DNA of 34,657 bases from Streptomyces griseus (GTDB lineage Bacteria > Actinomycetota > Actinomycetes > Streptomycetales > Streptomycetaceae): contig MUNB01000184.1 in assembly GCA_002154345.1 (NCBI GenBank), positions 1-34,657 of the forward strand. The letters run 5' to 3'. The notes below the pieces were generated by a model that did no database searches, had not been told where the DNA came from, and saw nothing but the letters and a program-made list of their open reading frames with translations. A program made the position numbers and the translations under genes. This document shows, piece after piece, positions 17,961 through 31,013 of the stretch. How positions within the stretch are numbered: position 1 is the first letter of the stretch; every line of letters begins with the position of its first letter.

Positions 17961-19172
17961 TTATGAAATCGGCTGGAACCTTCCTGAAACCAGATCCCAG
18001 ACCGTGTCGGCAAGGGCTTCCTTCGGTCCGTACGGCACCGGGGTCTCCTGGCCGTCGGCGGCGAGGACGACCGCTTCGTTCTCCTCCGAGCCGAAGGTCT
18101 TGCGCTCCCCCACCTCGTTGACGACGAGGAGGTCGCAGCCCTTGCGGCGGAGCTTCGCCCGGCCGTTGACCAGCACGTCGTCGGTCTCGGCGGCGAATCC
18201 GACGACGATCTGACCGGGCCGGGCCCGCTCGGCGGAGACCTCGGCGAGGATGTCGGGGTTACGGACCAGGGTGACCGCGGGAGCCTCCTCGCCGTCCTTC
18301 TTCTTGATCTTGCCGGTGGCGTACTCGGAGGGGCGGAAGTCGGCCACCGCGGCCGCCATCACCACGACGTCCGCGTCGGAGGCGGCCTTCAGCACGGCCT
18401 CGCGCAGCTGGACGGCCGTGCCGACCCGCAGGACGTCGGCCCCGGCCGGGTCGGGCAGCCCGGTGTTGGCCTCGATCAGGGTGACCCGGGCCCCCCGGGC
18501 CACCGCAGTACGCGCCAGCGCGTAGCCCTGCTTGCCGGAGGAGCGGTTGCCCAGGAAGCGCACCGGGTCCAGCGGCTCACGGGTGCCACCCGCGCTGATC
18601 ACCACATGGCGGCCCGCGAGGTCCCTCCCGGTGACCCCGCGCGCGAGCACCCGGCGGCAGACCTCGAAGATCTCGCCCGGGTCGGGCAGCCGGCCCTTGC
18701 CGGTGTCGACGCCGGTGAGCCGCCCGACGGCGGGCTCGATGACGACCGCGCCCCGGCGGCGCAGGGTGGCGACGTTCTCCTGGGTGGCCGGGTGCTCCCA
18801 CATCTCGGTGTGCATGGCGGGGGCGAAGACCACCGGACAGCGGGCGGTCAGGAGCGTGTTGGTGAGCAGGTCGTCGGCGAGCCCGTGGGCGGCCTTGGCC
18901 AGCATGTCCGCGGTGGCCGGGGCGACCACGACGAGGTCGGCGCCCTGCCCGATCCGCACGTGCGGCACCTCGTGGACGTCCTGCCAGACCTCGTCGGAGA
19001 CCGGGTGGCCGGAGAGCGCCGACCAGGTGGCGGCCCCCACGAAGTGCAGCGAGGCGGCGGTCGGGACGACCCGTACGTCATGGCCGGACTCGGTCAGCCG
19101 GCGCAGCAGCTCGCACGCCTTGTAGGCGGCGATGCCCCCGCTGACCCCCAGGACCACCTTCGGCTTGTCCAC
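17961..19172 (-). CDS. coaBC: Bifunctional phosphopantothenoylcysteine synthetase/decarboxylase
   Basis: This 403-residue protein carries two consecutive steps of coenzyme A synthesis. The N-terminal CoaC flavoprotein domain (about residues 1-185: [49 protein letters not shown], then PAMHTEMW) decarboxylates phosphopantothenoylcysteine. The C-terminal CoaB domain (about 190-403: [27 protein letters not shown], the KIKKKDG loop, and NPDIL) couples cysteine to phosphopantothenate using CTP. The CoaC substrate motif usually written PAMNxxMW reads PAMHTEMW here; as far as I recall, actinobacterial homologues share that His. GTG at 19172 has GGGGAGA five bases upstream. rpoZ and gmk precede it on the same strand, with a hairpin terminator after rpoZ. 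Confidence 0.96.
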   Translation of the reverse strand: MDKPKVVLGVSGGIAAYKACELLRRLTESGHDVRVVPTAASLHFVGAATWSALSGHPVSDEVWQDVHEVPHVRIGQGADLVVVAPATADMLAKAAHGLADDLLTNTLLTARCPVVFAPAMHTEMWEHPATQENVATLRRRGAVVIEPAVGRLTGVDTGKGRLPDPGEIFEVCRRVLARGVTGRDLAGRHVVISAGGTREPLDPVRFLGNRSSGKQGYALARTAVARGARVTLIEANTGLPDPAGADVLRVGTAVQLREAVLKAASDADVVVMAAAVADFRPSEYATGKIKKKDGEEAPAVTLVRNPDILAEVSAERARPGQIVVGFAAETDDVLVNGRAKLRRKGCDLLVVNEVGERKTFGSEENEAVVLAADGQETPVPYGPKEALADTVWDLVSGRFQPIS

Positions 19173-19265
19173 TGCGTCTCCCCGCACTCGGCACCGTAAC
19201 GGCAATATGTGCGTCCCATGCTGCCTCACCGCGCGCGGCGCGTTCATCCGGCCCCGGACACACCT

Positions 19266-19294
19266 CAGGCCCGGCGGACGGGCCGCCGGGCCTG
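19266..19294 (-). terminator. Hairpin terminator of rpoZ
   Basis: A perfect 12-base-pair stem (19266-19277 with 19283-19294) with a 5-base loop lies 28 bases beyond the rpoZ stop codon and about 94 bases before the coaBC start. It implies at least partial termination before coaBC. Confidence 0.7.
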
Positions 19295-19321
19295 GAGTGA
19301 AGGTGCCGTGGTGCTGCTGCT

Positions 19322-19594
19322 TTACTGCGCGGGGCCCTCGATGGCCTCGGAGGTCAGCAGGCCCGCGTTGATCTCGCGGAGCGCGATCGACAGCGGCTTC
19401 TCGTGCACGTGGGTGTCGACGAGCGGACCGACGTACTCGAGGAGACCCTCGCCGAGCTGCGAGTAGTACGCGTTGATCTGGCGGGCGCGCTTGGCCGCGT
19501 AGATCACCAGGCTGTACTTCGAGTCGGTGGCCTCGAGGAGCTCATCAATCGGCGGGTTGATGATGCCCTCGGGCGTGGTGATGGAAGAGGACAC
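19322..19594 (-). CDS. rpoZ: RNA polymerase omega subunit
   Basis: This 90-residue omega subunit assists assembly of the beta-prime subunit into RNA polymerase. The sequence reads as the Streptomyces protein almost residue for residue from memory: [36 protein letters not shown], then the conserved C-terminal [11 protein letters not shown]. The family core is the DELLE...[14 protein letters not shown] segment at about residues 15-45. GTG at 19594 has GGAAGG upstream and gives the standard length. The stop is TAA, less usual in this genome. It follows gmk by about 60 bases, the common gmk-rpoZ arrangement, with an odd GATC repeat in between. It probably shares transcription with gmk. Confidence 0.96.
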   Translation of the reverse strand: MSSSITTPEGIINPPIDELLEATDSKYSLVIYAAKRARQINAYYSQLGEGLLEYVGPLVDTHVHEKPLSIALREINAGLLTSEAIEGPAQ

Positions 19595-19618
19595 TCTCTG
19601 CCTTCCGAAGGGGGTGTA

Positions 19619-19658
19619 GATCAAAGATCCGGGAGATCTGGACGATCTCGGAGATCTA
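19619..19658. repeat. 9-base-periodic GATC tandem repeat between gmk and rpoZ
   Basis: GATC occurs at 19619, 19626, 19635, 19644 and 19653. The last four are spaced exactly 9 bases apart within a degenerate unit AGATCTCC(G/C). The array starts in the gmk stop codon (TAG-ATC...) and fills much of the 61-base gap. Five GATC sites in 38 bases is far above expectation for high-GC DNA. Function is unknown. Confidence 0.7.
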
Positions 19659-20249
19659 GGCCTGAAGCATCAACGTTAGCAGCTCGCGTGCCACGTCCTC
19701 GACGGAGGTGTTGACGAGCGTCGTATCGAACTCGGCCTCGGCGGCCAGCTCGACCTTCGCTGCGGCGAGCCGGCGCTCGATGACCTCGGGCGCCTCGGTG
19801 CCCCGGCCGGTGAGCCGGCGCACCAGCTCCTCCCAGCTCGGCGGGGCCAGGAAGACCAGACGCGCGTCGTCCATCGACTGACGGACCAGCCGGGCGCCCT
19901 GGAGGTCGATCTCCAGCAGGACCGGCTCGCCCGCCTCCAGGCGGTCCAGCACGGCGCGGCGAGGTGTGCCGTAGCGGTTGCCCGCGAACTCGGCCCACTC
20001 CAGCAGCTCACCGTTGGCGATGAGCTTGTCGAACTCCTCGTCGTCCACGAAGAAGTAGTGGACACCGTTGCGCTCCCCGGGGCGCGGCTTGCGTGTCGTC
20101 GCCGACACGGAGAGCCAGACCTCGGGGTGCACGGTGCGCATATGAGCGACGACCGTGCTCTTGCCGACGCCCGAAGGGCCGGAGAGCACGGTCAGCCGCG
20201 GACGTACGTCCGGGGGTACGGGGGACGTCCCCCGGGATGTTGCAGCCAT
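19656..20249 (-). CDS. gmk: Guanylate kinase
   Basis: This 197-residue enzyme phosphorylates GMP to GDP with ATP. The P-loop GPSGVGKS is at residues 24-31. The GMP-binding region follows: [22 protein letters not shown] (about 47-68), where Ser/Arg/Tyr residues contact GMP, then [24 protein letters not shown]. The mid-protein [14 protein letters not shown] matches the family. A Pro-rich tail of about 18 residues precedes the P-loop, so a slightly later start cannot be excluded, but ATG at 20249 is the only good candidate seen. It lies 38 bases downstream of mihF on the same strand and about 60 bases upstream of rpoZ, so the three may be partly co-transcribed. It supplies GDP/GTP, and hence substrate for (p)ppGpp and c-di-GMP. 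Confidence 0.95.
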   Translation of the reverse strand: MAATSRGTSPVPPDVRPRLTVLSGPSGVGKSTVVAHMRTVHPEVWLSVSATTRKPRPGERNGVHYFFVDDEEFDKLIANGELLEWAEFAGNRYGTPRRAVLDRLEAGEPVLLEIDLQGARLVRQSMDDARLVFLAPPSWEELVRRLTGRGTEAPEVIERRLAAAKVELAAEAEFDTTLVNTSVEDVARELLTLMLQA

Positions 20250-20287
20250 GGGGCGATTATCCCCGCTCTCAGGAGTGCCTGAGAACG

Positions 20288-20611
20288 TCAGGCGGGGCTG
20301 CCGCCGAACTCACGCTCCAGGGATGCGATCTGGTTGGAGCCAAGACCCCTGACCCGGCGGCTCTCGGAGATGCCGAGACGCTCCATGATCTGCTTGGCGC
20401 GGACCTTGCCGACGCCCGGCAGGGATTCCAGCAGTGCGGAGACCTTCATCTTCCCGATGACGTCGTTCTCCTGGCCCTGCTTGATGACCTCGTGGAGGGA
20501 GGCGCCGGAGTGCTTGAGTCGATTCTTGACCTCGGCCCGCTCCCGGCGAGCCGCGGCGGCCTTTTCGAGCGCGGCTGCGCGCTGTTCAGGGGTAAGGGGC
20601 GGAAGAGCCAC
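20288..20611 (-). CDS. mihF: Streptomyces integration host factor MihF (sIHF)
   Basis: This 107-residue basic DNA-binding protein matches the actinobacterial integration host factor, known in S. coelicolor to bind DNA non-specifically, affect supercoiling and condense spore nucleoids. The N-terminal helix is long and charged ([32 protein letters not shown]). The C-terminal helix-two-turns-helix (about residues 62-98: [32 protein letters not shown]) contacts the DNA backbone. GTG at 20611 is preceded by GAGGTGA and gives the standard length. A promoter-like pair is visible upstream at 20721-20749. gmk follows 38 bases downstream. It is separated from the pyr operon by the pyrF terminator. Confidence 0.96.
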   Translation of the reverse strand: MALPPLTPEQRAAALEKAAAARRERAEVKNRLKHSGASLHEVIKQGQENDVIGKMKVSALLESLPGVGKVRAKQIMERLGISESRRVRGLGSNQIASLEREFGGSPA

Positions 20612-20720
20612 GCCTACGTCACCTCGGATGTCGATCTGTCGGATACGGACCGGCGGAGAGGCTGGACGCCACCCCACCAGGTGAGCGACGAACACACTGT
20701 GCTCGGCCGCTCTTCGACGG

Positions 20721-20749
20721 AGACTAGCGGCAAGGGCCGCTGTAGTCAG
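20721..20749 (-). promoter_or_regulatory. Candidate mihF promoter
   Basis: On the minus strand, CTGACT (20749-20744) and TAGTCT (20726-20721) form a -35/-10 pair with a 17-base spacer. It lies about 110 bases upstream of the mihF start, just after the pyrF terminator, consistent with an independent mihF transcript. Confidence 0.5.
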
Positions 20750-20760
20750 CGAGAACAGAC

Positions 20761-20797
20761 GAAAAGTCCTGGTCAGCTGTGGCCGACCAGGATTTTC
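20761..20797 (-). terminator. Hairpin terminator of the pyr operon
   Basis: A 13-base-pair stem with one bulged base (20761-20774 with 20785-20797) and a 10-base loop ends in a run of U residues on the minus-strand transcript. It lies about 60 bases after the pyrF stop. Confidence 0.75.
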
Positions 20798-20857
20798 CCG
20801 ACATATCGACCAGGTTTCCCGTCAGTAATTCGTCAACGCGCTGTAAACGTGTCAGGG

Positions 20858-21693
20858 TCAGCTGCCGGATACGGCACGACGGACCTCGTCCGCGAACCGT
20901 TCGGCCGCTTCGCGCAGCCCGGACACGTCCGGGCCGTGGCGCAGCACGCCCCGGCTCACGCTGGGCACGACGTTGCCCACCGCGTCGCCGAACACCGTCG
21001 GCAGATCCGCGGGGGTCGCGCCCTGGGCTCCGATGCCGGGCGCGAGGAGCGGTCCGTTGATCGCCAGGTTCACTCCGGCGTCGCCGAGCGTCGCGCCGAC
21101 CACCGCGCCGACCGAGCCGAGCGGAGCCGCTCCCTCGTTCTCCGCGGCCATGTGGTCGAGCATCAGCTGGGCGAGCGAGCGGCCGTCGGCCGCCGTGGCC
21201 CGCTGGACCTCGGCGCCCTCCGGGTTGGAGGTGAGGGCGAGGACGAAGACGCCCGCGCCGGAAACGGCGGCGGCGTCCAGCGCCGGGCGCAGCGAGCCGA
21301 AGCCGAGGTACGGGGAGACGGTGACCGCGTCCGAGAAGAGCGGCGAGTCCTTGTCCAGGTAGGTCGCCGCGTAGGCGCCCATGGTGGAGCCGATGTCGCC
21401 GCGCTTGGCGTCCATCAGGACGAGCGCGCCGGCCGCCCGCGCCTCCTCGACGGCCTTCTCCAGGACGGCGACGCCGCGCGATCCGAAGCGCTCGAAGAAC
21501 GCGGACTGCGGCTTGAGGACGGCGACCCGGTCGGCCAGCGCCTCCACGACGGTCCGGGTGAAGCGCTCCAGGCCCGCGATGTCGTCGTTCAGACCCCAGG
21601 AGGTGAGCAGCGAGGCGTGCGGGTCGATGCCGACGCAGAGCGGCCCGCGGGTGTCCATGGCGTGGCGCAGGCGGGCGCCGAAGGGTTCGGTGG

Positions 21694-21697
<4 letters not shown>
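20858..21697 (-). CDS. pyrF: Orotidine 5'-phosphate decarboxylase
   Basis: This 279-residue enzyme makes UMP from orotidine monophosphate, the last step of the pathway. It belongs to the longer subfamily (type 2, mycobacterial kind). The catalytic DAKRGD motif is at 96-101 with K98, the N-terminal CVGIDPHASLL is at 21-31, and a PQSAFFERFG segment follows. Family length is normal. GTG at 21697 overlaps the pyrD stop by four bases (GTGA), so translation is probably coupled to pyrD. It is the last gene of the operon, with a hairpin terminator about 60 bases downstream. Confidence 0.96.
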
Positions 21698-22806
<1,109 letters not shown>

Positions 22807-22826
22807 GAAGAGATGTCCTCACAGAG

Positions 22827-22854
22827 AGGGGGACACCGTTTCCGGTGTCCCCCT
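22827..22854 (-). other. Intercistronic hairpin between carB and pyrD
   Basis: A perfect 12-base-pair inverted repeat (22827-22838 with 22843-22854) with a 4-base loop lies in the 57-base gap, 10 bases after the carB stop. No U-tract follows, so it may be a partial terminator, a processing site or a 3'-end stabiliser rather than a full stop. Confidence 0.6.
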
Positions 22855-22863
22855 GCTGGGCTG

Positions 22864-26164
<3,301 letters not shown>

Positions 26165-26172
<8 letters not shown>

Positions 26173-27304
26173 GCTGGCCCTCCATCAGGGAAACGAAGCG
26201 GTCGAAGAGGTACGCGGCGTCGTGCGGGCCCGCGGCGGCCTCGGGGTGGTACTGGACGCTGAAGGCGGGCCGGTCCAGCAGCTGGAGGCCTTCGACCACC
26301 TGGTCGTTCAGGCAGACGTGGGAGACCTCGGCGCGGCCGAACTCCGTGTCGGAGACCTGGTCCAGCGGGGCGTCGACGGCGAAGCCGTGGTTGTGCGCGG
26401 TGACCTCGACCTTGCCGGTGGTGCGGTCCTGCACCGGCTGGTTGATGCCGCGGTGGCCGTACTTCAGCTTGTAGGTGCCGAAGCCGAGCGCGCGGCCGAG
26501 GATCTGGTTGCCGAAGCAGATGCCGAAGAGCGGGGTGGAGCGCTCCAGGACGCCGCGCATCAGGGCGACCGGGTGGTCGGCGGTGGACGGGTCGCCGGGA
26601 CCGTTGGAGAAGAAGACGCCGTCGGGCTCGACCGCGTACACCTCCCCCAGGGTGGCGGTGGCGGGCAGCACGTGCACCTCGATGCCGCGCTCGGCCATCC
26701 GGTGCGGGGTCATGCCCTTGATGCCGAGGTCGATCGCGGCGACGGTGAACTTCTTCGTGCCGATCGCGGGGACGACGTAGGCCTCCTTGGTGGCGACCTC
26801 GGCGGAGAGGTCGGCGCCGGTCATCTCGGGGGCCTGGCGGACCTTGGCGAGGAGGGTGCCCTCGTCGGGGATGGCGTTGCCGGAGAAGATCCCGACGCGC
26901 ATCGCGCCGCGCTCGCGCAGGTGGCGGGTGAGGGCGCGGGTGTCGACGCCGCTGATGCCGACGACGCCCTGGGCGGCCAGCTCCTCGTCCAGCGAGCGCT
27001 GCGAGCGCCAGTTGGAGGGCTTGCGGGCGGGGTCGCGGACGACGTAGCCGGAGACCCAGATGCGGCCGGACTCGGGGTCCTCGTCGTTGACGCCGGTGTT
27101 GCCGACGTGCGGGGCCGTCATGACGACGACCTGGCGGTGGTACGAGGGGTCCGTCAGCGTTTCCTGGTAGCCGGTCATGCCGGTGGAGAACACCGCTTCG
27201 CCGAAGGTCTCCCCCACGGCCCCGTAGGCACGGCCGCGGAAGGCGCGACCGTCCTCCAGGACGAGAACGGCGGGGGTGTGGGCCCCCCGGGTGGAGATCG
27301 TCAT
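26165..27304 (-). CDS. carA: Carbamoyl-phosphate synthase small (glutaminase) subunit
   Basis: This 379-residue subunit releases ammonia from glutamine for CarB. The N-terminal CarA-specific domain ([40 protein letters not shown]) occupies the first half; the class I glutamine amidotransferase domain starts near residue 185. The nucleophile is C263 in [11 protein letters not shown], and the His/Glu pair lies in [15 protein letters not shown] near the C-terminus. The usual GICLGHQ reads GICFGNQ here, which I believe is common in actinobacteria. The ATG at 27304 overlaps the stop of the upstream membrane protein gene (ATGA), and carB overlaps its end. Confidence 0.97.
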
Positions 27305-27900
27305 CGTGCGGTGCCTTCCGTCGTGGTGCTGGTGAGTTCCGTGGTGCCGGCGAGCTGGTTGACGGCGTCGACCCAGGCCTGGTGCTCGGCGGCGCGGTCG
27401 GAGCGGAAGCCGGAGTCGATCATCGTCCCGCCGTGCTCCCAGGTGATGATCAGCAGGCCGCCCTCGGGGAGGACCTTGCCCGCGAGCGCCTTGTCGAGGC
27501 GGGCCTCGCGCAGGGATGCGGCCGGGATGAAGAAGTCGGCCGCTCCGGGGCGTACGACGTCGAGGCCGCGGGCGGTGAGCGTGAGCTCGGTACGGCTGCG
27601 GGTGCCGAGGCCGTGCGCGACGATCCGGTCGAGCCAGTGCCCGGCGGTGGTGGAGGCGTGGTAGCGCCCCTGGAGGGTCAGCAGGGGCTCGTCGTCGGCG
27701 AAGCCCTCGGGGGTGGCCGGGAGCTCCGGCAGGTCCGACTGGAGGCTGGCGCGCCACTTCCAGCCCTGGCGCATCAGCCAGTAGACGAGGGCGATGAAGA
27801 CGAACAGGCCGACCACCCAGGCGATGCGGGCGGCCCAGTCCGTCACTTCCGCCGACTTCTGCTCGGCGGCCAGGTGGTACAGGGGGGTCAGAGTTGTCAC
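27301..27900 (-). CDS. Conserved membrane-anchored PH-like protein within the pyr operon
   Basis: This 199-residue protein of unknown function has one strong transmembrane segment near the N-terminus (about residues 26-43, [17 protein letters not shown]). A basic stop (RQGWKWR) and a cytoplasmic domain follow. The domain (about 75-185) alternates short hydrophobic strands and ends in a helix ([13 protein letters not shown]), the look of a bacterial PH-like fold. The gene is locked into the operon: its GTG start at 27900 overlaps the pyrC stop (GTGA) and its stop overlaps the carA start (ATGA). A membrane protein gene sits at the same place between pyrC and carA in mycobacteria (Rv1382, as I recall), so it is conserved and unlikely to be a passenger. 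A scaffold near quinone-linked PyrD is one speculation. Confidence 0.85.
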   Translation of the reverse strand: MTTLTPLYHLAAEQKSAEVTDWAARIAWVVGLFVFIALVYWLMRQGWKWRASLQSDLPELPATPEGFADDEPLLTLQGRYHASTTAGHWLDRIVAHGLGTRSRTELTLTARGLDVVRPGAADFFIPAASLREARLDKALAGKVLPEGGLLIITWEHGGTMIDSGFRSDRAAEHQAWVDAVNQLAGTTELTSTTTEGTAR

Positions 27901-29183
27901 GCGAGCTTCCCGTCGACGACCGTGGCACGGCCCCGCAGGAAGGTGTGGGTGACACGGCCCGGCAGCTCACGGCCCTCGTAGGGGGTGTTGCGGCTGCGGG
28001 ACGCGAAGCCCGCGGGGTCCACGGCTCCACGGTATGCCGGATCGACCAGAGTGAGGTTGGCGGGCTCACCCGCCGAGACGGGACGGCCGTGCCCTTCGAG
28101 CCGGCCGATGGCCGCGGGGCGGAAGGACATGCGGTCGGCGACGCCCGCCCAGTCGATCAGACCGGTGTCCACCATCGTCTGCTGGACGACCGAGAGCGCG
28201 GTCTCCAGGCCCACCATGCCCATGGCGGCCGCGGCCCACTCGCAGTCCTTGTCCTCGTGCGGGTGCGGGGCGTGGTCGGTGGCGACGCAGTCGATCGTGC
28301 CGTCGGCGAGCGCCTCGCGCAGGGCCAGGACGTCGGCCTCGGTGCGCAGCGGCGGGTTCACCTTGTAGACCGGGTTGTAGGTGCGGACCAGCTCGTCGGT
28401 GAGGAGGAGGTGGTGCGGGGTGACCTCGGCGGTGACGTTCCAGCCCTTGGACTTGGCCCAGCGGACGATCTCCACGGAGCCGGCGGTGGAGAGGTGGCAG
28501 ATGTGGACGCGGGAGCCGACGTGGGCGGCGAGGAGGACGTCGCGGGCGATGATCGACTCCTCGGCGACGGCGGGCCAGCCGCCGAGTCCCAGCTCGGCCG
28601 AGACGATGCCCTCGTTCATCTGGGCGCCCTCGGTGAGGCGGGGCTCCTGGGCGTGCTGGGCGACGACGCCGTCGAAGGCCTTCACGTACTCCAGGGCGCG
28701 GCGCATGATCACGGCGTCGTCGACGCACTTGCCGTCGTCGGAGAAGACCTTCACTCCGGCGGCCGAGTCGTGCATGGCGCCGAGCTCGGCGAGCTGCTTG
28801 CCCTCCAGGCCGACGGTGACGGCGCCGACGGGCTGTACGTCGCAGTAGCCGGACTCCTTGCCGAGCCGCCAGACCTGCTCGACGACGCCGGCGGTGTCGG
28901 CGACGGGGAAGGTGTTGGCCATGGCGTGCACGGCGGTGAAGCCGCCGACGGCCGCGGCCTTGGTGCCGGTGAGGACGGTCTCGGAGTCCTCGCGGCCGGG
29001 CTCGCGCAGATGGGTGTGCAGGTCGACCAGGCCGGGCAGCAGGATCTGCCCCTCGGCCTCGATCACGGTGGCGCCCTCGGCCCGGAGGCCGGTGCCCACC
29101 TCGGCGATGGTCTCGCCGTCGATCAGGACGTCCTGCGGCTCGCCGCCGAGGATCCGCGCACCGCGGACAATGATCTTGCTCAT
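27897..29183 (-). CDS. pyrC: Dihydroorotase
   Basis: This 428-residue zinc amidohydrolase cyclises carbamoyl aspartate to dihydroorotate. Metal-binding [10 protein letters not shown] lies at 54-63. The [13 protein letters not shown] segment supplies another His ligand, and CVATDHAPH carries the catalytic Asp. The length and the composite N- and C-terminal beta domain place it with the long (class I) dihydroorotases that often associate with aspartate carbamoyltransferase. ATG at 29183 starts two bases after the pyrB stop, and its own stop overlaps the next gene (GTGA). Both arrangements suggest translational coupling. Confidence 0.96.
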   Translation of the reverse strand: MSKIIVRGARILGGEPQDVLIDGETIAEVGTGLRAEGATVIEAEGQILLPGLVDLHTHLREPGREDSETVLTGTKAAAVGGFTAVHAMANTFPVADTAGVVEQVWRLGKESGYCDVQPVGAVTVGLEGKQLAELGAMHDSAAGVKVFSDDGKCVDDAVIMRRALEYVKAFDGVVAQHAQEPRLTEGAQMNEGIVSAELGLGGWPAVAEESIIARDVLLAAHVGSRVHICHLSTAGSVEIVRWAKSKGWNVTAEVTPHHLLLTDELVRTYNPVYKVNPPLRTEADVLALREALADGTIDCVATDHAPHPHEDKDCEWAAAAMGMVGLETALSVVQQTMVDTGLIDWAGVADRMSFRPAAIGRLEGHGRPVSAGEPANLTLVDPAYRGAVDPAGFASRSRNTPYEGRELPGRVTHTFLRGRATVVDGKLA

Positions 29184-29185
29184 GG

Positions 29186-30172
29186 TTACTTGTTCTCCTC
29201 GGTACGGGCGGGGGCGGCGGACAGCGCGGTGTCGGAGCCGCCGAGCAGCAGGTAGAGCACGGCCATGCGGATGGAGACGCCGTTGGCGACCTGCTCGACG
29301 ACCGTGCAGCGGTCGGAGTCGGCGACCTCGGCGGTGATCTCCATGCCGCGGACCATCGGGCCGGGGTGCATGACGACGGCGTGTTCGGGCATCTTCGCCA
29401 TCCGCTCGCCGTCCAGGCCGTAGCGGCGGGAGTATTCGCGCTCGGTCGGGAAGTACGCGGCGTTCATCCGTTCGCGCTGCACACGCAGCATCATCACCGC
29501 ATCCGACTTCGCCAGCACGTCGTCGAGGCTGTAGCTGACGTCGCAGGGCCACTGCTCGACGCCCACGGGCACGAGGGTGGGCGGGGCCACCAGGGTGACG
29601 TGCGCGCCGAGCGTGGTCAGCAGGTGGACGTTGGAGCGGGCGACGCGGCTGTGCAGGATGTCGCCGACGATCGTGATGCGGCGGCCGTCCAGGTCGCGGC
29701 CGAGCCCGGCGTCGGGGCCGACGAGCCGGCGGCGCATGGTGAAGGCGTCCAGCAGGGCCTGGGTGGGGTGCTCGTGGGTGCCGTCCCCGGCGTTGACCAC
29801 GGCCCCGTCGATCCAGCCGGAGGTGGCGAGCCGGTAGGGGGCTCCGGAGGCGCCGTGCCGGATGACGACGGCGTCGGCGCCCATCGCCTCCAGGGTCAGC
29901 GCGGTGTCCTTGAGCGACTCGCCCTTGGAGACCGAGGAGCCCTTGGCGGAGAAGTTGATGACGTCGGCGGACAGCCGCTTGGCGGCCGCCTCGAAGGAGA
30001 TGCGGGTACGGGTCGAGTCCTCGAAGAAGAGGTTGACGACGGTACGGCCGCGCAGGGTGGGGAGCTTCTTGATCGGCCGGTCCGCGACCCGGGCCATCTC
30101 CTCGGCGGTGTCGAGGATCAGGACGGCGTCGTCGCGGGTGAGGTCGGCGGCCGAGATGAGGTGACGCATCAT
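29186..30172 (-). CDS. pyrB: Aspartate carbamoyltransferase catalytic subunit
   Basis: This 328-residue catalytic subunit condenses carbamoyl phosphate with aspartate. The carbamoyl-phosphate site STRTR is at 53-57 within [32 protein letters not shown] and the later HPGPMVRG are typical. The [12 protein letters not shown] loop contains the conserved Ser/Lys pair. No regulatory pyrI subunit gene is adjacent. ATG at 30172 has GGAG eight bases upstream; a second ATG one codon later (30169) is an alternative. The 94-base gap after pyrR contains a hairpin and a possible 13-codon leader frame whose stop overlaps this start. Confidence 0.96.
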   Translation of the reverse strand: MMRHLISAADLTRDDAVLILDTAEEMARVADRPIKKLPTLRGRTVVNLFFEDSTRTRISFEAAAKRLSADVINFSAKGSSVSKGESLKDTALTLEAMGADAVVIRHGASGAPYRLATSGWIDGAVVNAGDGTHEHPTQALLDAFTMRRRLVGPDAGLGRDLDGRRITIVGDILHSRVARSNVHLLTTLGAHVTLVAPPTLVPVGVEQWPCDVSYSLDDVLAKSDAVMMLRVQRERMNAAYFPTEREYSRRYGLDGERMAKMPEHAVVMHPGPMVRGMEITAEVADSDRCTVVEQVANGVSIRMAVLYLLLGGSDTALSAAPARTEENK

Positions 30173-30230
30173 CTGGGGTTCTCCGGGTGGCTGGAGGGGG
30201 TTTCAGGCATGCGGGCGCGCAGAAGGGCGC

Positions 30231-30254
30231 CGTACGTCCCCACAGGGGCGTACG
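30231..30254 (-). other. Hairpin in the pyrR-pyrB intercistronic gap
   Basis: CGTACG and CCCC (30231-30236, 30238-30241) pair with GGGG and CGTACG (30245-30254) around a 3-base loop, with one bulged base. It has no U-tract and lies 12 bases after the pyrR stop. It could be an RNA-processing site or a weak attenuator. A role in differential pyrR/pyrB expression is inferred only. Confidence 0.5.
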
Positions 30255-30266
30255 GGAGGGTTCGGG

Positions 30267-30851
30267 CTACTGCGCGTCCGCGGGGGCGGTCTGCTTGACG
30301 CCGAGCAGCACGGCGTCGCGGCCGTCCTCCTCGGCGAGCTGGACCTTGACCGTCTCCCGCAGCGACGTGGGGAGGTTCTTGCCGACGTAGTCCGCGCGGA
30401 TCGGGAGCTCCCGGTGGCCGCGGTCGACGAGGACCGCGAGCTGCACCGCGCGGGGGCGGCCGATGTCGCCGAGCGCGTCGAGGGCGGCGCGGATCGTGCG
30501 GCCGGAGAAGAGCACGTCGTCGACCAGGACGACCAGGCTGCCCTCGATCCCCTCGCCGGGGATGTCGGTGCGGGCCAGGGCGCGCGCCGGGCGCAGCCGC
30601 AGGTCGTCGCGGTACATCGTGATGTCGAGCGATCCGACCGGCGTCTTCCGGCCGGTGATCTGTTCGAGTTTGTCGGCGAGCCGGCGGGCGAGGAAGACGC
30701 CCCGGGTCGGGATGCCGAGCAGCACCACGTCGTCGGCGCCCTTGGCGCGTTCGACGATCTCGTGGGCGATACGGGTCAGAACACGGGCGATGTCGGGGGC
30801 CTCGAGAACGGGGCGCGCCGCGTTGCCGGTGTCGTCGTGCTGTGCGTCCAT
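30267..30851 (-). CDS. pyrR: Bifunctional pyr operon regulator / uracil phosphoribosyltransferase
   Basis: This 194-residue PyrR protein has the type I phosphoribosyltransferase fold. The PRPP-binding motif [18 protein letters not shown] spans about 107-124, and [23 protein letters not shown] starts the fold. [18 protein letters not shown] and [11 protein letters not shown] are characteristic of PyrR, as opposed to plain Upp enzymes. It binds pyr leader RNA when UMP is high. In mycobacteria it represses translation, in bacilli it triggers attenuation. ATG at 30851 has an excellent AAGGAGGT Shine-Dalgarno nine bases upstream, immediately beside a PyrR-binding loop, so the protein probably controls its own operon at translation. 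It is the first gene of the operon and diverges from bldD. Confidence 0.96.
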   Translation of the reverse strand: MDAQHDDTGNAARPVLEAPDIARVLTRIAHEIVERAKGADDVVLLGIPTRGVFLARRLADKLEQITGRKTPVGSLDITMYRDDLRLRPARALARTDIPGEGIEGSLVVLVDDVLFSGRTIRAALDALGDIGRPRAVQLAVLVDRGHRELPIRADYVGKNLPTSLRETVKVQLAEEDGRDAVLLGVKQTAPADAQ

Positions 30852-30860
30852 AAGAAACGG

Positions 30861-30887
30861 ACCTCCTTCTCCGCCTCACGGGACGGA
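30861..30887 (-). promoter_or_regulatory. PyrR-binding RNA loop adjoining the pyrR Shine-Dalgarno
   Basis: The minus-strand leader at 30887-30870 reads TCCGTCCCGTGAGGCGGA. It folds as UCCG/CGGA, a bulged U, then CC/GG closing a CGUGA loop. This matches the PyrR-binding consensus UCCNGNGAGGY at every fixed position. The SD AAGGAGGT (30868-30861) starts two bases after the stem. PyrR binding should hide or crowd the ribosome site, as in the mycobacterial translational-repression model. No terminator/antiterminator pair of the bacillus type is evident in the leader. Confidence 0.8.
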
Positions 30888-30917
30888 TCGTTAAAGGACG
30901 TCGAAATTGCGTCATCC

Positions 30918-30946
30918 ACGCTACCAGGGCTTGTGCTCGGCCCTGA
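30918..30946 (-). promoter_or_regulatory. Candidate pyr operon promoter
   Basis: TAGCGT (30923-30918) is a good Streptomyces -10. A weak -35, TCAGGG, lies at 30946-30941 with a 17-base spacer. Transcription would begin near 30910, giving a leader of about 60 bases that contains the PyrR loop. A 6-base inverted repeat (CAGGGC 30925-30930 with GCCCTG 30940-30945) spans the spacer and may be an operator. Confidence 0.4.
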
Positions 30947-30983
30947 CCCCGCCCCCGGGAGGTGCCGGTCCGGACCATTCGGC

Positions 30984-31013
30984 TTGACGCATCCAAGTAA
31001 CGCTGCGTAACCT
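30984..31013 (+). promoter_or_regulatory. bldD: bldD promoter with BldD-type operator
   Basis: TTGACG (30984-30989) and TAACCT (31008-31013) make a -35/-10 pair with an 18-base spacer. GTAAC-GCTGC-GTAAC (30997-31011) covers the -10 and matches the BldD consensus nTnAC-N5-GTnAn at every fixed base. A second palindrome, CTCACAGTGAG, directly follows (31012-31022). BldD is known to repress its own gene in S. coelicolor, and this site would do that. Confidence 0.7.
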
